Below, piece after piece: positions 31,994 to 40,654 of a stretch of 64,000 bases of DNA (its first letter is position 1; each line of letters begins with the position of its first letter). The notes under the pieces were generated by a model. That model was given only the letters and a program-made list of their open reading frames with translations. It was not told the origin of the DNA and did no database searches. The DNA comes from Mycolicibacterium pulveris (GTDB lineage: Bacteria; Actinomycetota; Actinomycetes; Mycobacteriales; Mycobacteriaceae), in contig NZ_AP022599.1 of NCBI RefSeq assembly GCF_010725725.1, forward strand, positions 2,108,001-2,172,000, written 5' to 3'. A program made the translations under genes and the position numbers.

Positions 31994-32694
31994 GCGCCCC
32001 TCAGCGGCTGCCGAAGCCGTACTTGGTCCGCACCGGCATCGATGCCATCCTCGCCGAACTCGCCGAGGGCGATGCCGTGCCGTCCGAGCGTGAACTCGCC
32101 GTGCGATTCGGGGTGTCCCGGGAGACCGTTCGCCAGGCGCTGCACGAGCTGTTGGTGGAAGGGCGCATCGAACGCCGCGGTCGCGGCACGGTGGTGGCGC
32201 AGCCCAAACTCGTTCAGCCCCTTTCGTTGCGGTCCTACACCGAAGGGGCCGCCGAACGTGGACGCACACCCGGCAGGCTGCTGGTGACGTGGGAGGACGT
32301 CGCTGCGACTCCGGAGATGGCGGGCGCGCTGGGGATTTCGACCGGCACCGCGGTGATGCACCTGGAACGGGTGCTGCTGGCCGACGGAAAGCCGATCGGC
32401 CTGGAAAGCACCTGTCTGCCGAAGAGTCGGTTCGCGGCGCTGGCCGACACCTTCGACCCCGGCACCTCGCTGTATGCCGCCATCAACGCCACCGGTGTGG
32501 TTTTCGGCTCGGCGGTCGAGCGCATCGAGACGGTTCTGCCGTCGCCGCGCGAGGCCGCGCTACTCGAAACGACGACCGCCATGCCGATGCTGCTGTTGAA
32601 CCGTCGATCTGTCGACACCGGCGGTGCCCCGATCGAGTTGGTGCGCGCCCTGTTCCGCGGGGATCGGGTGGCCTTCGAAGCCGTTCTGACCTGA
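31990..32694 (+). CDS. phnF: GntR-family repressor PhnF (HutC/UTRA type)
   Basis: A 234-residue regulator. The N-terminal winged helix is seen in VPSERELAVRFGVSRETVRQALHELL (positions about 30-55), and the C-terminal UTRA effector domain contains GTAVMHLERVLLADGKPIGLE. The start GTG 31990 overlaps the upstream HD gene; residues coded from 31867 belong to that gene. The PhnF-type operator in front of the operon and the phnDCE genes beyond it support assignment to PhnF, which in M. smegmatis represses phnDCE. It would thus control both its own operon and the catabolic/import operon. Confidence 0.85.
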   Translation: MSAPQRLPKPYLVRTGIDAILAELAEGDAVPSERELAVRFGVSRETVRQALHELLVEGRIERRGRGTVVAQPKLVQPLSLRSYTEGAAERGRTPGRLLVTWEDVAATPEMAGALGISTGTAVMHLERVLLADGKPIGLESTCLPKSRFAALADTFDPGTSLYAAINATGVVFGSAVERIETVLPSPREAALLETTTAMPMLLLNRRSVDTGGAPIELVRALFRGDRVAFEAVLT

Positions 32695-32701
32695 CGGCGG
32701 C

Positions 32702-34006
32702 TCAGCCGCGCTCGAACACGAGCTCGCCGGCGATCAGCGTCGCCGCCACCAGGTCGGCGTCGAGTTCGCCGCGCACCTCGGCAGGCGGCGCGGACAACAC
32801 CACCAGGTCCGCGGGCCGGCCCACATCGACGGTCCTGGGCACGGTCGGCCGCTCCGGCGTGCCGAAGAACATGCTCAGCGCGGTGTCGGCGGAAATGCGT
32901 TCGTCGGCGCCGAGCACCGCCCCGCTGCCCGTGGTGCGGCGTACCGCGGCGCGCATCGTCTGCCACGGGTCGCCGTCCCCAAACGGCATGTCGGTGGACA
33001 GCGCCACAGGCACCCCGGCGTCGATCAGCGAGCGCACCCGCCACAGCTCGCAATGCTCGGCGGCAGGCACGTCCTCGAGGTACTGGTCGCCGCGCTCGAC
33101 GACGAAGTTCGGCTGCGTGACGACCGTGACGCCGCATTCGGCGAGCTGCGCCAGGGTGTCGTCGGGCACCACCGCCGCGTGCTCGATGCGGTCCCGCGGG
33201 TGCGTGCCCGCCGCCTGTAGCGCCGAGAGGGTGACCACCAACTGCGCGGCGGTCACGCAGTGCACCGCGACCGCGACGTCGTCGGCGTGCCGCGCGGCGA
33301 TCCAAGCCGTGAGCGCCTCGAGGTCGAGTTCGGTGTCGTGCAGGATCCGCTTGCCGGGGGCCAGCCAGTGCACCCGCTGGCGTAGCTCGCCGCGGCGGTG
33401 CGCGAGCGTCAGCTTCACGACGTCCTCGGCGTCGAGATCCGGGGTGGCGTCGGTGACCCCCGTGACGCCGCGCGCGCACAGCGTCGCGCTGACCTCGGCC
33501 AGCCCGGTTTCGTTGCGCTGCAATGTGTCTGACCAGGCCGAATCGGAGCTTCGCAGCCTGCCGTCGGGGTGGTCGGGCTGCCCTACCCGGGCGAGGCCTG
33601 CCGAGTTCAGCGTCCACAGCACCCCGCTGCGGTGTTGCACGCGGACCGGCACCGCGGGCGACAGCTCGTCGAGCACCGTGCGGTCCAGCGGCCCCGCGAC
33701 CGCCTCGTGGTAGCCAACGGCCCGGATCCAGCCGTCGGCGCCGACGTCGGCGGCGGCCAGCACCCGGGCCAGGTCCGCGCGGCCGTGCACGTCGCCTGGG
33801 CCCACGCGGACCGACGTCAGCGCCGCGGCCGCCGACCGAAGGTGCACGTGATGATCGTGCAGACCCGGAATGACGGTCGCGCCCGCGGCGTCATAGACCT
33901 GCTCGCCCGGGCGGGGATCCAATCGCTGGTCGAGGGCCACGATGCGGTCGGTGACGCGGACGTCGACGACTACTCCGGTCAGCAGACAGGCCTGGCGGAT
34001 CAGCAC
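32702..34006 (-). CDS. Amidohydrolase (YtcJ-like)
   Basis: A 434-residue metal-dependent amidohydrolase of the amidohydrolase-3 group. The HxH metal motif is in PGLHDHHVHLR, additional ligands are in AVHCVTAAQ and RIEHAAVVP, and the late aspartate is in LSTDMPFGDG. Members cleave C-N bonds of amides or cyclic compounds; the substrate is unknown. It converges on phnF, with 7 bp between the stop codons, and overlaps the CoA-transferase gene by 7 nt, so it is in an operon with that gene rather than with the phosphonate genes. Confidence 0.82.
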   Translation of the reverse strand: MLIRQACLLTGVVVDVRVTDRIVALDQRLDPRPGEQVYDAAGATVIPGLHDHHVHLRSAAAALTSVRVGPGDVHGRADLARVLAAADVGADGWIRAVGYHEAVAGPLDRTVLDELSPAVPVRVQHRSGVLWTLNSAGLARVGQPDHPDGRLRSSDSAWSDTLQRNETGLAEVSATLCARGVTGVTDATPDLDAEDVVKLTLAHRRGELRQRVHWLAPGKRILHDTELDLEALTAWIAARHADDVAVAVHCVTAAQLVVTLSALQAAGTHPRDRIEHAAVVPDDTLAQLAECGVTVVTQPNFVVERGDQYLEDVPAAEHCELWRVRSLIDAGVPVALSTDMPFGDGDPWQTMRAAVRRTTGSGAVLGADERISADTALSMFFGTPERPTVPRTVDVGRPADLVVLSAPPAEVRGELDADLVAATLIAGELVFERG

Positions 34007-35139
34007 GAGCCGAGCCCCCGGTCGGTCAGCATCTGCTCGACGGCGGCGTTGTCCGCACCGAGCGGCGCCGCACGCCCGGCCAGCTGGGGCATTGCCGCGC
34101 AGTCGGTTTCGCCCTCATCGGGCAGTTCGGCGTAGTCGGCGGCGACGGCGGCCATGGACATCTCGATCAGCTCACCGCCGCCGTCGCGCAGCGATTCGGC
34201 GAGGGCCAGCGCGGCCTGCAGCCCGGTCAGTGGGTCGGCGATGGCATCACCGCAGAACACCGGGTCCGCAGGCGTTCCCCCGATCAGGCATCCCGACACC
34301 GCGGCGTCGTCGCCGAACGCGACCCAGTTCGCCCGGTCACCGTCGGTGCCGTGACCGGTGACCCGCAGCCAGACCCGGCCGTCGCGCGGTTGCACGTCGG
34401 TGGGCCCGAGCCCGCGGCGGGCCAACGCGGCCGGGCGCGACGACTCGATCACGATGTCGGCGGCCGACAGCAACGACTTCAAGGTGGCCGGTTGGTCGAA
34501 ATCGGCGACGTAGGAGAGCTTTCCGTGGTTCATCCAGTCGAAGAAGGCGGGCGGGCCGGACCGGGCGCCGTCGGGCCGGGCGGCGCTTTCGACCTTGACG
34601 ACGGTGGCGCCTGCCCGCGCCAGCAACTGCCCGCACAGCGGGCCCGCCCACATCGACGACAGATCGGCGACCAGCAGGCCTGCCGGGCCGCGGGGCGTCG
34701 TGGCCGCGCCGAACGGAAAGCGTCGCGGCGGCCCGGCCGGTGTCTCGCCGAGCGCGGCGACCGGCAGGCCGAGCAGCCGCGCCCGGTCGGTGACGTCGAC
34801 GGCGTCGTTGGCCGCGACCCAGCGGTGCACGGCCGGCCACGGGTCCTCGTCGACGGTGTCGCGCTGCAGCAGGGCGGGCACGGCGTCGATGTCGTCGGCG
34901 CGCGCCAGGGTCAGCGCGCACCAGCCGTCGCGGCTGGGCATCAGATGCGTCGCACCGCCCGCGGAGACCCGGCCCTTCGGGGACAGCCCGAGCATCGTGG
35001 CCCGCCCGGCGACAAGCTCGCCGGCATCGACTTCGACACCGGTGAGCTCACCGAGCGCGTCGGCCGCCTGCCGTGCGCGGGACAGCACGGCGAGCGGGAC
35101 GACCAGAGAGGCCATAGGCCCATTGTGGTTCCGGCTCAT
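34000..35139 (-). CDS. Family III CoA-transferase (CaiB/BaiF type)
   Basis: A 379-residue protein with the core LLVADLSSMWAGPLCGQLLARAGATVVKVES (quoted in part: ADLSSMWAGPLCGQL), FDWMNHGKLS and DAIADPLTGLQAALALAE, typical of class III CoA-transferases, which move CoA between carboxylic acids. The catalytic aspartate is likely in the ADLSS region or downstream. The N-terminal part (about 1-140) is a second, weaker copy of the fold start. ATG 35139 is the longest start; ATG 35115 (MASLVVPLAV) is an alternative. It overlaps the amidohydrolase gene and follows the hotdog dehydratase gene on the same strand. Confidence 0.8.
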   Translation of the reverse strand: MSRNHNGPMASLVVPLAVLSRARQAADALGELTGVEVDAGELVAGRATMLGLSPKGRVSAGGATHLMPSRDGWCALTLARADDIDAVPALLQRDTVDEDPWPAVHRWVAANDAVDVTDRARLLGLPVAALGETPAGPPRRFPFGAATTPRGPAGLLVADLSSMWAGPLCGQLLARAGATVVKVESAARPDGARSGPPAFFDWMNHGKLSYVADFDQPATLKSLLSAADIVIESSRPAALARRGLGPTDVQPRDGRVWLRVTGHGTDGDRANWVAFGDDAAVSGCLIGGTPADPVFCGDAIADPLTGLQAALALAESLRDGGGELIEMSMAAVAADYAELPDEGETDCAAMPQLAGRAAPLGADNAAVEQMLTDRGLGSC

Positions 35140-35168
35140 CGGCCGTCCACCCGGGGGGCGGATTCGCG

Positions 35169-36143
35169 CTAAAACTGCAGCGCAGTGAACCGCCAGTCCA
35201 GCACCTGGCGTTCGGGCTCACCGGCGGCGTAGACGAGCGACCGAAGTTTCAGCACCCCGCCGCGACCGTCGGGCAATGGTTCCGCGGCATCGATGTGCAG
35301 CTCGCTGTAGAGGGTGTCGCCCTCATGCACCGGCCCGGTGTGATCGCACGACTCCCAGCCCAGCACCGTCACGAGGTTGGGTAGCAGCCGGGTGGTCTGG
35401 GCCAGCGCAAGGCCGATGGTGTGCCCGCCGTACACCAGCCGGTCACCCGCCACTCGCGAATCGTGGTGGGTGGCCGCGATGTTCAACGTCAACCGGGCGA
35501 GTTCGGGTGCGCTGCTGACCACGTCGGCCGAGCTGTGCAACACCGTGCCCGCGATACCGGGATCGAAGTGGGCGCCGGGCACCTTTGCGCGGTAGGCGTC
35601 GGCGTCCCAGTCGGCCGTGGGGTCGGGCAGTTGCGGTTCGACGGAGCCGATCGTCGAAAGGTCGTCGGCGTGACCGGTGTCGGGCGCGCCGTCGCGCAGC
35701 GGGAGCATCGCGCAGCGGTAGAAGTCGAGCACCAGGCGCCCGACGTGGTCGACAGTGGTCATCCGCAGCGCCGCCAGGCCCGTTGGCGCGCGGCCGGGCT
35801 TCACCGAGTTCTGTTTCAGCCCAACGACTTCGGTGCGGGTGAACAACGTGTCGCCGATTACTGGGAATCGGTGAAACGTCAGGCCGCGATAAAAGAGGTT
35901 GGCCTTCACCCGCTGGGTGACCAGCGTCGTCTGGCCGATCGCCACGTCACAGACCAGCGCCGGGTGGGCCAGCGGGGCAGACGCGCCGGTGACGGCCGTC
36001 GCCAGGTCGGCGTCCAGGGCCAGCCGCAGCCGGTCTCCGACGATCGACTGGTGTACGGCCGCCGCACCCGGCGTCAACGTCATCGACGGCGCGGTGTCGA
36101 AGACCTGGCCGACGTGCAGGTCGTCAAAGAAAGGGCCGCTCAC
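35169..36143 (-). CDS. Double-hotdog (R)-hydratase-like protein, Rv0216-type
   Basis: A protein of about 324 residues with two MaoC-like hotdog domains, the arrangement known from Rv0216. The N-terminus reads GPFFDDLHVGQVFDTAPSM, followed by VAIGQTTLVTQRVKANLFYRG and GDTLFTRTEVVGL. The second half has THHDSRVAGDRLVYGGHTIGL, with the Asp/His region expected for hydratases. It may hydrate enoyl-CoA, but Rv0216 has an unusual active site and its reaction is not known to me. The start may be GTG 36143 (MSGPFFDD) or ATG 36161. It is divergent from fadE3 with about 50 bp between. Confidence 0.82.
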   Translation of the reverse strand: MSGPFFDDLHVGQVFDTAPSMTLTPGAAAVHQSIVGDRLRLALDADLATAVTGASAPLAHPALVCDVAIGQTTLVTQRVKANLFYRGLTFHRFPVIGDTLFTRTEVVGLKQNSVKPGRAPTGLAALRMTTVDHVGRLVLDFYRCAMLPLRDGAPDTGHADDLSTIGSVEPQLPDPTADWDADAYRAKVPGAHFDPGIAGTVLHSSADVVSSAPELARLTLNIAATHHDSRVAGDRLVYGGHTIGLALAQTTRLLPNLVTVLGWESCDHTGPVHEGDTLYSELHIDAAEPLPDGRGGVLKLRSLVYAAGEPERQVLDWRFTALQF

Positions 36144-36192
36144 GGCTGCACATGTTGGCATTGGGCCGCACAAAGTGTCAATATGGCCGTAC

Positions 36193-37341
36193 ATGAACGC
36201 CGAAGAAACGATGCTGGTCGAGACCGTGCGGACATTCATCGACCGTGACGTCAAACCCCAGGTCCGCGAGGTCGAGCACGCCAACGCCTATCCGGAGGCG
36301 TGGATCGAACAGATGAAGCGCATCGGCATCTACGGGCTGGCGATCCCCGAGTCCTACGGCGGTTCGCCGGTGTCGATGCCGTGCTACGTCGAGGTCACAC
36401 AGGAGCTGTCCCGCGGCTGGATGAGCCTGGCCGGCGCGATGGGCGGACACACCGTGGTGGCCAAACTGCTCACGCTGTTCGGCACCGAGGAGCAGAAGCA
36501 GCGCTACCTGCCCCCGATGGCCACCGGTGAACTGCGGGCGACGATGGCGCTGACCGAACCCGGCGGCGGCTCGGACCTGCAGAACATGAAGACCACGGCG
36601 CTACCCTCACCCGGCGAAGGGTTGGCGATCAACGGGTCCAAGACATGGATCAGCAACGCCCGCCGGTCCGGGTTGATCGCGCTGCTGTGCAAGACCGATC
36701 CCGCGGCAACGCCCAAACACAAGGGCATCTCGGTCGTGCTCGTCGAATCGGGAACGACCGGCCTGATCGTCTCGCGGGATCTGCCGAAGCTCGGCTACAA
36801 GGGAGTGGAGTCATGCGAGCTGACGTTCGAGGACTGCCGGGTGCCCGCGTCGGCCATCCTCGGTGGCGAGCCGGGCAAGGGCTTCGCCCAGATGATGAAA
36901 GGCCTTGAGACGGGCCGGATTCAGGTGGCATCACGCGCGCTCGGGGTGGCGACGGCGGCGCTGGAGGACGCGTTGCGCTACGCGCAGGAACGGGAGAGTT
37001 TCGGTCAACCGATCTGGAAGCACCAGGCCATCGGTCACTATCTGGCCGACATGGCGACCAAGCTCACCGCCGCGCGTCAGCTCACCCGCTATGCCGCCGA
37101 ACGGTACGACAGCGGCGATCGCTGCGACATGGAGGCCGGCATGGCCAAGCTGTTCGCCTCCGAGGTGGCCATGGAGATCGCCCTGAACGCGGTGCGGATC
37201 CACGGCGGCTACGGCTATTCCACCGAGTTCGACGTCGAGCGGTACTTCCGCGACGCGCCGCTGATGATCGTCGGTGAAGGCACCAACGAGATCCAGCGCA
37301 ACGTGATCGCCGGGCAGCTCATCGCTCGGGGTGGGATATAG
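36193..37341 (+). CDS. fadE3: Acyl-CoA dehydrogenase FadE3
   Basis: A 382-residue acyl-CoA dehydrogenase with MALTEPGGGSDLQNMKT, GSKTWISNARRSGL, ERESFGQPIWKHQAIGHYLADMA (in part) and the C-terminal GEGTNEIQRNVIAGQL. It uses FAD and passes electrons to ETF in beta-oxidation. ATG 36193 is selected; the frame is open upstream to 35899 but that part runs antisense to the Rv0216-type gene. It is next to the Rv0216 homologue, as fadE3 (Rv0215c) is in M. tuberculosis. The GntR gene starts one base after its stop codon. Confidence 0.88.
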   Translation: MNAEETMLVETVRTFIDRDVKPQVREVEHANAYPEAWIEQMKRIGIYGLAIPESYGGSPVSMPCYVEVTQELSRGWMSLAGAMGGHTVVAKLLTLFGTEEQKQRYLPPMATGELRATMALTEPGGGSDLQNMKTTALPSPGEGLAINGSKTWISNARRSGLIALLCKTDPAATPKHKGISVVLVESGTTGLIVSRDLPKLGYKGVESCELTFEDCRVPASAILGGEPGKGFAQMMKGLETGRIQVASRALGVATAALEDALRYAQERESFGQPIWKHQAIGHYLADMATKLTAARQLTRYAAERYDSGDRCDMEAGMAKLFASEVAMEIALNAVRIHGGYGYSTEFDVERYFRDAPLMIVGEGTNEIQRNVIAGQLIARGGI

Positions 37342-38079
37342 GTGAAGCCGCTCCCGGCGTATCAGACGCTGCGCGAGAAGTTGCGCGACGAGATCGCCGC
37401 GGGCCGCTACCGAGACGGCGCCCGTCTGCCGACAGAGTCGGAACTGGTTGCTGCGCACGGCTTGTCGCGACAGACGGTGCGACGGGCGTTTCAGGACCTG
37501 GTCGCCGAGGGGATGGTGTACCGGGTGCCCGGGAAGGGCACGTACGCCAGCGAGCCCGGTGGCCGCTACCTGCGCCAGCTCGGATCGATCGAAGACCTGA
37601 TGAGCCTGTCCGACGACACCACCATGGAGGTGCTGTCCGGGCTGCGCAGGCGGGTTGACGTCGACGCCGCCAGCCGGTTGCGGCTCGACGACGACGTGGT
37701 GTTCTCGGTGGTGTTCCGGCGGTTGCACGGGGCCGATCCCGCGGTGCCGTTCGTGTCGACGACCGTGCACCTGGTGCCGTCGGCCGCGGCCGCGTTGACG
37801 GGGGCACCCGAGCTGGCCGACGGCGCGGTGGGCACCCAGACCGTGATCGGCCTGCTGGAGCCGCATCTCGCCGAGCCGATTACCGAAGCCGCGCAATGGA
37901 TCACCGTCGCACCCGCCGATGACGCGGTCGCCGCCGCGGTGGATTGCGCGCCGGGGCATCCGATGCTGCGGGTCGATCGGCTGTACTCCGATGCCGGCGG
38001 CAGACCCGTGGAGCTGTCGGTCAGCCACTTCCTGCCCGAGCAGTACACCTACCGCGTCACGCTGCGCCGTTCCGGTTGA
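37342..38079 (+). CDS. GntR-family regulator (HutC/UTRA type)
   Basis: A 245-residue regulator with an N-terminal winged helix (LPTESELVAAHGLSRQTVRRAF, residues about 28-50, quoted in part) and a C-terminal UTRA ligand domain ending in PVELSVSHFLPEQYTYRV. The GTG at 37342 directly follows the fadE3 stop, so it is co-transcribed and likely controls fadE3 and the neighbouring fadD4/crotonase genes. The effector may be an acyl-CoA or fatty acid (inference). A long hairpin follows its stop. Confidence 0.85.
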   Translation: MKPLPAYQTLREKLRDEIAAGRYRDGARLPTESELVAAHGLSRQTVRRAFQDLVAEGMVYRVPGKGTYASEPGGRYLRQLGSIEDLMSLSDDTTMEVLSGLRRRVDVDAASRLRLDDDVVFSVVFRRLHGADPAVPFVSTTVHLVPSAAAALTGAPELADGAVGTQTVIGLLEPHLAEPITEAAQWITVAPADDAVAAAVDCAPGHPMLRVDRLYSDAGGRPVELSVSHFLPEQYTYRVTLRRSG

Positions 38080-38132
38080 GTGATTTCGGCGCGTTTCGTC
38101 ACGCTCAGCATGACGAAGTACGCCGAAATCAC
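38080..38132. terminator. Long bidirectional hairpin after the GntR gene
   Basis: GTGATTTCGGCG (38080-38091) pairs perfectly with CGCCGAAATCAC (38121-38132), and an inner TTTCGTCA/TGACGAAG stem continues after a 2-nt interruption, leaving a loop of about 9 nt. It begins directly after the GntR stop codon and its right arm overlaps the stop of the converging crotonase gene. Confidence 0.75.
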
Positions 38133-39013
38133 ACGATGGCGTCGATGAGGCCCCACCGCAGGGCGGTCGGCGGGTCGATGCGACGACCCGACAACACCAG
38201 GTACGCGGTGCGCCACCGACCGATACGACGGGTGACGCTCACGGTGCCGCCCGCGCCGGGGATCAGGCCGAGCCCGAGCTCTGGCAGCCCGAAAGCGGCG
38301 TCGCCGCGACACCGCACCTCCCCGCAGAACGCGGCCATCTCCAGCCCGCTGCCGAGCACTTGACCGTGCACCTCGGCGCGGCACCGCTTGCCGAGACGCG
38401 CCGTCAGTTCGGCCAGCACCAGTGCCGGGCTGTGACGGGTCCGCGCCAGATGCGCGCTGGCGGGGTCATCGAAGGTGCCGAACTCGGCGAGGTCGCCTCC
38501 GCTGCAGAACGACGGGCCGTTGCCCGAGAGCACCACCTCGCGCACCGACGGGTCGAGCCGGGCGACCTCGAGTGCCTCCAGCAGCGCGGCTCGGGCATCG
38601 GTGGAGAAGGCGTTGTGCCGTTGCGGGCGGTTGAACCGCACGTACAGGATGTCGTCGACGCGCTCGGCCTGGACGGGTTCGGGGATGTCCACCGGTGCGG
38701 CGGGTCCGCGTTCGGCGAGCCATCGCGCGAACTCCCGACCCGACTGCAGCGTCGAGTAGGCCAGCGACTCGGTGATGACGCTGCCGTACACGGGCGCGGA
38801 CGGGTCGAGGGCGCGCAGCACGTCGACGCACACGGCGGCGGCCTGCGGCCACCGCGCACACCGGTCCCGCAGCTCGTCGAGCGCCGCGGACACCGACGGC
38901 ACGGTGATCACCCGGCGGTCATCACCGTCTTCCTCAGACAGGGTGAGAGTCGCGTCGTCACAGGGTGATCCGACCGCGACGACGACACCGTCAGCGAGCT
39001 CGATGGGGGTCAC
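38129..39013 (-). CDS. Enoyl-CoA hydratase/isomerase family protein with N-terminal extension
   Basis: A 294-residue protein. The crotonase core occupies roughly residues 118-294, with the oxyanion segment FCSGGDLAEFG, LGSGLEMAAFCGEV and the glutamate-containing FGLPELGLGLIPGAGG. The first 115 residues are an extension of unclear function that resembles a degenerate second crotonase half. GTG 39013 overlaps the fadD4 stop as GTGA, so it is translated from the fadD4 message. It may act on the acyl-CoA that FadD4 makes and FadE3 desaturates. Confidence 0.8.
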   Translation of the reverse strand: MTPIELADGVVVAVGSPCDDATLTLSEEDGDDRRVITVPSVSAALDELRDRCARWPQAAAVCVDVLRALDPSAPVYGSVITESLAYSTLQSGREFARWLAERGPAAPVDIPEPVQAERVDDILYVRFNRPQRHNAFSTDARAALLEALEVARLDPSVREVVLSGNGPSFCSGGDLAEFGTFDDPASAHLARTRHSPALVLAELTARLGKRCRAEVHGQVLGSGLEMAAFCGEVRCRGDAAFGLPELGLGLIPGAGGTVSVTRRIGRWRTAYLVLSGRRIDPPTALRWGLIDAIV

Positions 39014-40536
39014 AAGTACTTTTCGGCCAGCTCCCGCTTGAGCATCTTGCCGGTCTCGGTGCGCGGCAGCTGCGCCTCGAACGAGATGGACCGTGGGCAT
39101 TTGTAGTGCGCCAGGCGATCTCGTAGCCAGGCGAGCAGTTCTTCGCCGAACTCCTCGGTGGCGTCGGCCGGGTCGACGGTCTGCACCACCGCCTTGACGG
39201 CCTGGCCCATCTCCTCGTCGGGAATGCCGAACACCGCGGCATCCAACACCTTCGGGTGGGTCACCAGGAGGTTCTCCGCCTCCTGAGGGTAGATGTTCAC
39301 CCCGCCGGAGATGATCATGTGGTGCTTGCGGTCGGTGAGGAACATGTACCCGTCCTCGTCGACATAGCCGACGTCGCCGACGGTGACCCAGCCGTGCCGG
39401 TCACGGGACTCGGCCGTCTTCTCCGGATCCTTGTGGTAGACGAACTCCATGCCGTTCATGGCGAAATAGATCTGGCCCTCCTGGCCTGGCGGCAGCTCGT
39501 CGCCGTTCTCATCGAGCACATGGGCCTCGCCGAGCAGCGGCCTGCCGACCGAACCCGGCCGCTTGAGCCACTCCTCCGCGGTGATGAACGTGATGCCCGC
39601 ACCTTCGGACGACGAGTAGTACTCGTCGATGACGGGGCCCCACCAGTCGATCATCTGCATCTTGATGTCCACCGGGCACGGGGCCGCCGCGTGCACCACC
39701 CGCTTGATGCTGGACACATCGTACGAATTGCGGACCGACTCGGGCAGTTTGAGCATCCGGACGAACATCGCCGGGACGAACTGTCCGCTCGTGACCCGGT
39801 ACTTCTCGATGGCCTGCAGTGCCGACTCGGGATCGAATTTCGACATCACGACGGTGGTCACACCCATCGCCTGTGCGGCCATGGTCCACAGGCACGGCGC
39901 GGTGTGGTACAGCGGCGCCGGGCTCAGATACACCGAGTCGCTGTCCATTTGAATCGCCATCAAGAGCGCGGAGAGCATGTTCGGCGCCTCCGACGGATGG
40001 ACGTGGGGCAGCTCGCGCCGGATTCCCTTGGGCCGGCCCGTGGTTCCCGACGAGTACTGAAGGAGGTCACCCTCGATCTCGTCGTCGATCGGCGCGGTGG
40101 GATGCTCGACCACGCATTCGGGATAGCGCTGCCAGCCCTCGAGATCACCGTCGGCGATCATCAACAGCCCGGGCAGTCCCGCCGGCAGGTGCGGCGCCAA
40201 ACCCTCGCACAGCGTTCGCAGTGCCTGCGAGCCGACGATCGCCTTGGCGCCGCTGTTGTCGATGATGTAGGCCGCCTCGGCCGGGGTGAGGTGCGTGTTG
40301 ATCACCGCGTAGTACAGCCCGCAGCGGCGGGCCGCCCACATCACGGCGTGGAGGTGCTCGTTGTTCTCCATCAGCACCGCGACGGTGTCGCCCTCCACCA
40401 GCCCCGCTTGCCGGAAATGGTGCGCCAACCGGTTCGCGCGTGCCTCCAGCTCACCGAACGTCACCACGGTTCCTGCCGGGTGCATGATGACGGCGGGCTT
40501 GTCTGGCGTGGCCTCAGCATGTTCGCGGATCTGCAT
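39010..40536 (-). CDS. fadD4: Acyl-CoA ligase FadD4
   Basis: A 508-residue ANL-superfamily ligase, similar throughout to M. tuberculosis FadD4 (Rv0214) as I remember it. The P-loop is LLQYSSGTTGRPKGIRR, A5 YYSSSEGAG, A7 GDVGYVDEDGYMFLTDR, A8 HHMIISGGVNIYPQE and the C-terminal catalytic lysine is in TETGKMLKREL. It activates an unidentified carboxylic acid as CoA thioester. ATG 40536 faces the GMC oxidoreductase gene; a perfect palindrome lies 24 bp upstream of its start. The downstream crotonase gene overlaps its stop. Confidence 0.88.
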   Translation of the reverse strand: MQIREHAEATPDKPAVIMHPAGTVVTFGELEARANRLAHHFRQAGLVEGDTVAVLMENNEHLHAVMWAARRCGLYYAVINTHLTPAEAAYIIDNSGAKAIVGSQALRTLCEGLAPHLPAGLPGLLMIADGDLEGWQRYPECVVEHPTAPIDDEIEGDLLQYSSGTTGRPKGIRRELPHVHPSEAPNMLSALLMAIQMDSDSVYLSPAPLYHTAPCLWTMAAQAMGVTTVVMSKFDPESALQAIEKYRVTSGQFVPAMFVRMLKLPESVRNSYDVSSIKRVVHAAAPCPVDIKMQMIDWWGPVIDEYYSSSEGAGITFITAEEWLKRPGSVGRPLLGEAHVLDENGDELPPGQEGQIYFAMNGMEFVYHKDPEKTAESRDRHGWVTVGDVGYVDEDGYMFLTDRKHHMIISGGVNIYPQEAENLLVTHPKVLDAAVFGIPDEEMGQAVKAVVQTVDPADATEEFGEELLAWLRDRLAHYKCPRSISFEAQLPRTETGKMLKRELAEKYL

Positions 40537-40560
40537 GTACTGACCTTACGACGAACGATT

Positions 40561-40574
40561 TTGACAGGTGTCAA
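40561..40574. promoter_or_regulatory. Palindrome between fadD4 and the GMC oxidoreductase
   Basis: TTGACAGGTGTCAA consists of 6-bp inverted repeats around GG. Its left half is a consensus -35 hexamer TTGACA for the rightward gene, so a bound regulator could block initiation. It lies 24 bp upstream of the fadD4 ATG on the other strand. The binding protein is unknown; the GntR product of 37342-38079 is a candidate. Confidence 0.5.
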
Positions 40575-40654
40575 GAGGTCTCGGCCGCCCGCCCCGGAGC
40601 GCTGCCGTAACCTGTTTGCTGGCGCGGAGCAAACGAGGAGAGGACAGCCCACCC

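Noticed and set aside
40606..40619. KstR-like core AACCTGTT before the GMC oxidoreductase
   Set aside because: The outer T and A of the TNNAACNNGTTNNA consensus are both C, so it does not meet the pattern.
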